DNA of 5,587 bases from Oscillospiraceae bacterium. GTDB taxonomy: Bacteria; Bacillota; Clostridia; Oscillospirales; Oscillospiraceae. Under the pieces are notes generated by a model, which saw nothing but the letters and a program-made list of their open reading frames with translations, was not told the DNA's origin and searched no databases. Positions 4,056 through 5,587 of this stretch are shown here, piece after piece (position 1 is the first letter of the stretch; each line of letters begins with the position of its first letter). The DNA lies in NCBI GenBank assembly GCA_031261245.1, contig JAISKU010000003.1, positions 1 to 5,587 of the forward strand. The letters are read 5' to 3'. The translations under genes were made by a program, and so were the position numbers.

Positions 4056-5462
4056 CTAAATAAATTTTTTCGCGTTAAGCCCATCGCCGGGAGTTTCCCC
4101 CAACTCCAGCAGCGCCGCCGTTATCTCCTCGAATTTCATGCTGTGCGACGCCTTCACGAGAACGGCGTCGCCTTTTTTTATGAGCTGCGGCAGACGCTCA
4201 AAAAGCGCCTGCTTGAACGGGAAGTGGTACGGCTCGATTTCGGCGCGGCTCGCAATCGTACCCTTGAAGATGAATTCCGCCTTTTCGCCGCAGCAGATCA
4301 CGACGTCGATGCCGAGCTGACCGGCGAGAATACCGACGTCGCGGTGGAGCTCGTTTGACGCCGCGCCGAGCTCCGCCATGTCGCCGAGAATCGCGACGCG
4401 GCGCTGAGGCAGCGCCGCGAGCGAGCGTAGCGCCGCGCCGACGGAGTTCGGGTTGGCGTTGTAGCAGTCGTCGATGAGCGTGATGTAGCCCGTGTCGGTA
4501 ACGCTCGAGCGCGCGCCGACGGGTCGGTAGGACGCGAGCCCGCGGGCGATGTCCTCCGCCGGGACGCCGAGCGATTCCGCGACGGCGGCGGCCGCGAGCG
4601 CGCCGAGCGCGAGATGCGCGCCGTACGCGGGAATCTGCACCTTTACGCGCGCTTGCGGCGTTATGAGGTCGAACTCGACGCTCTGTGTGCCGCGCGTGAC
4701 GACGTTTTCGGCGCGGTAGTCGCAGTCGGAGCCGAGACCGAACGTGAGGCGGCGTATTCCGGGGTCGAAGTCGCGCAGAAGCGCGTCGTCGCCGTTCAGG
4801 ATTGCGGTGCCGTCGCGCGACATGCGCGGGAACACCTCGCTCTTCGCGCGGAGCACTCCCTTGAGGTCGCCGAGGCGGTCGAGGTGGCAGTGGCCGATTG
4901 CGGTAACGACGCAGAAGTCGGGGCGCGCCATCTCCGCGAGGCGCGTCATCTCCCCAAAGTCGGAGACGCCCATCTCCACGACGGCGGCCGTGTGCTCCGC
5001 GCCGATTTGCAGGAGCGTGAGCGGCACGCCGAGCTCGTTATTCAGGTTGTCGGTGGTCTTGAGGACGTTGAAGCGCGGAGAGAGCGCGGCGGCGAGCATC
5101 TCCTTCGCCGTCGTCTTGCCGACGGAGCCGGTGACGCCGATTATCGGGATATTGAGCCGCGAGCGGTAGTACGTCCCGAGCGCGCGGAGCGCGGCGGCTG
5201 TTGAGCAGACGAGGATATACGGGCCGCGCGCGTCGTCGATATCGCGCTCCGCTATTGCGGCGACAGCGCCGAGCGCGAACGCGCGGTTGGCGTAGTCGTG
5301 TCCGTCTACGTTCTTGCCGGGGAAGCACAGGAACAGGCTGCCCGCGACGACCTCGCGGTCGTCGCGCACGACGCTTGTCGCGGTGATTTTGCCGCAGTCG
5401 GGCGCGCCGACGAGGCGACCGCGCGTGACCCCGGCTATTTTTTCGAGCGTGAGCGGAAGCAT
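4056..5462 (-). CDS. murF: UDP-MurNAc-tripeptide--D-Ala-D-Ala ligase
   Basis: MurF joins D-Ala-D-Ala to UDP-MurNAc-tripeptide with ATP in the cytoplasm, the last amino-acid addition in the peptidoglycan precursor. The protein has 468 residues, usual for the family. The N-terminal substrate-binding domain spans about 1-100, the central ATPase domain about 105-315, and the C-terminal domain the rest. Visible motifs are the Walker A loop GVTGSVGKTT (109-118), EMG (163-165), AIGHCHLDRLG (188-198), the lysine Lys207 in AKSE that is expected to be carbamylated, DDCYNANPNS (331-340) which marks MurF, DMAELG (361-366) and VKASHSMKFEE (436-446). The start codon shares a base with the stop of ddl (TGATG), and the only ribosome binding site candidate is a weak GGTGG, so translation is probably coupled to ddl. 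It is the most GC-rich gene in the window. Confidence 0.97.
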   Translation of the reverse strand: MLPLTLEKIAGVTRGRLVGAPDCGKITATSVVRDDREVVAGSLFLCFPGKNVDGHDYANRAFALGAVAAIAERDIDDARGPYILVCSTAAALRALGTYYRSRLNIPIIGVTGSVGKTTAKEMLAAALSPRFNVLKTTDNLNNELGVPLTLLQIGAEHTAAVVEMGVSDFGEMTRLAEMARPDFCVVTAIGHCHLDRLGDLKGVLRAKSEVFPRMSRDGTAILNGDDALLRDFDPGIRRLTFGLGSDCDYRAENVVTRGTQSVEFDLITPQARVKVQIPAYGAHLALGALAAAAVAESLGVPAEDIARGLASYRPVGARSSVTDTGYITLIDDCYNANPNSVGAALRSLAALPQRRVAILGDMAELGAASNELHRDVGILAGQLGIDVVICCGEKAEFIFKGTIASRAEIEPYHFPFKQALFERLPQLIKKGDAVLVKASHSMKFEEITAALLELGETPGDGLNAKKFI

Positions 5463-5587
5463 CAGGCACCACCGTATTTCTTCAAGGATTCGTGGAGAAT
5501 CGTGTCAATCAGCGCGTCGTAGCCGAGCCCGACGGCGGCGGCCTCCTGCGGCAGCAGGCTCGTCGGGGTGAGGCCGGGGAGGGTGTT
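5462..5587 (-). CDS. ddl: D-alanine--D-alanine ligase, C-terminal end only
   Basis: The 41 codons visible before the stop TGA (5464-5462) read as the C-terminus of Ddl. They open with NTLPGLTPTSLLPQEAAAVG, the ATP-grasp segment whose asparagine is the family's magnesium ligand and whose loop binds the second D-alanine. The gene continues beyond the window edge; about nine tenths of the protein is missing. Ddl makes D-Ala-D-Ala from two D-alanines and ATP, which is the direct substrate of the next enzyme MurF, and ddl-murF is a known Firmicutes gene pair. The one-base overlap TGATG with murF suggests coupled translation. The operon promoter is outside the window. Confidence 0.93.
   Translation of the reverse strand, partial: NTLPGLTPTSLLPQEAAAVGLGYDALIDTILHESLKKYGGA

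Noticed and set aside
4043..4084. Upstream start for the unknown protein after murF
   Set aside because: It overlaps murF by 29 bases, while the ATG at 4042 has GGAG at suitable spacing. It is not excluded.
4614..5204. Plus-strand open frame of 196 codons
   Set aside because: It is antisense to murF, rich in Arg, Ala, Glu and Val, and has no domain.
1..5587. tRNA, rRNA or known riboswitch
   Set aside because: No cloverleaf with a T-loop, rRNA segment or recognisable riboswitch core was seen on either strand by eye; a covariance-model search would settle it.

Overview
The window looks like a GC-rich piece of chromosome from an endospore-forming lineage of the Bacillota, probably class Clostridia. 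It carries a full-length SpoIID with the H-x5-C-x5-C motif I associate with clostridial members, a ddl-murF cell-wall operon in the order known from Firmicutes, strong Shine-Dalgarno sites and consensus sigma-A promoters. A gut or rumen bacterium known mainly from metagenomes would fit, but the sequence does not prove this.

Layout. Positions 1-1310 look accessory. A minus-strand gene (167-565) encodes a small protein with a sigma-70 region-4-like helix-turn-helix. Its consensus promoter at 598-626 is overlaid by two perfect inverted repeats. A plus-strand gene (988-1269) encodes a 93-residue HNH nuclease and ends at a strong intrinsic terminator (1279-1309). Between and beside them lie very GC-rich, low-complexity stretches (1-250 and 690-960) with many hairpins and a short repeat, CTCGCTNCGCTCGC, in three full copies and one degraded copy. 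Small sigma-like regulators and HNH proteins are common neighbours in phage and conjugative elements, so this part may be a remnant or edge of such an element. No integrase, terminase or attachment site is visible.

Positions 1398-2719 hold two plus-strand genes: spoIID, and a 67-residue HMA-type copper chaperone (copZ-like) whose own extended -10 promoter starts inside the last codons of spoIID.

Positions 2707-5587 are all minus strand, in transcription order ddl (C-terminal end only), murF, an uncharacterised cysteine-containing protein, and a PhzF-family isomerase. ddl and murF share the bases TGATG and are surely coupled. They make D-Ala-D-Ala and attach it to the UDP-MurNAc-tripeptide. 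The next two genes follow with gaps of 13 and 52 bases and no terminator, so they are probably co-transcribed, but they are clearly less GC-rich than murF and may be later additions. The phzF 3' end runs 13 bases into the 3' end of the copper chaperone gene.

I do not see a complete novel system. The observations most worth follow-up are the operator-like promoter at 590-640, the CTCGCTNCGCTCGC repeats with the long hairpin before the HNH gene, and the cysteine-rich unknown protein downstream of murF.
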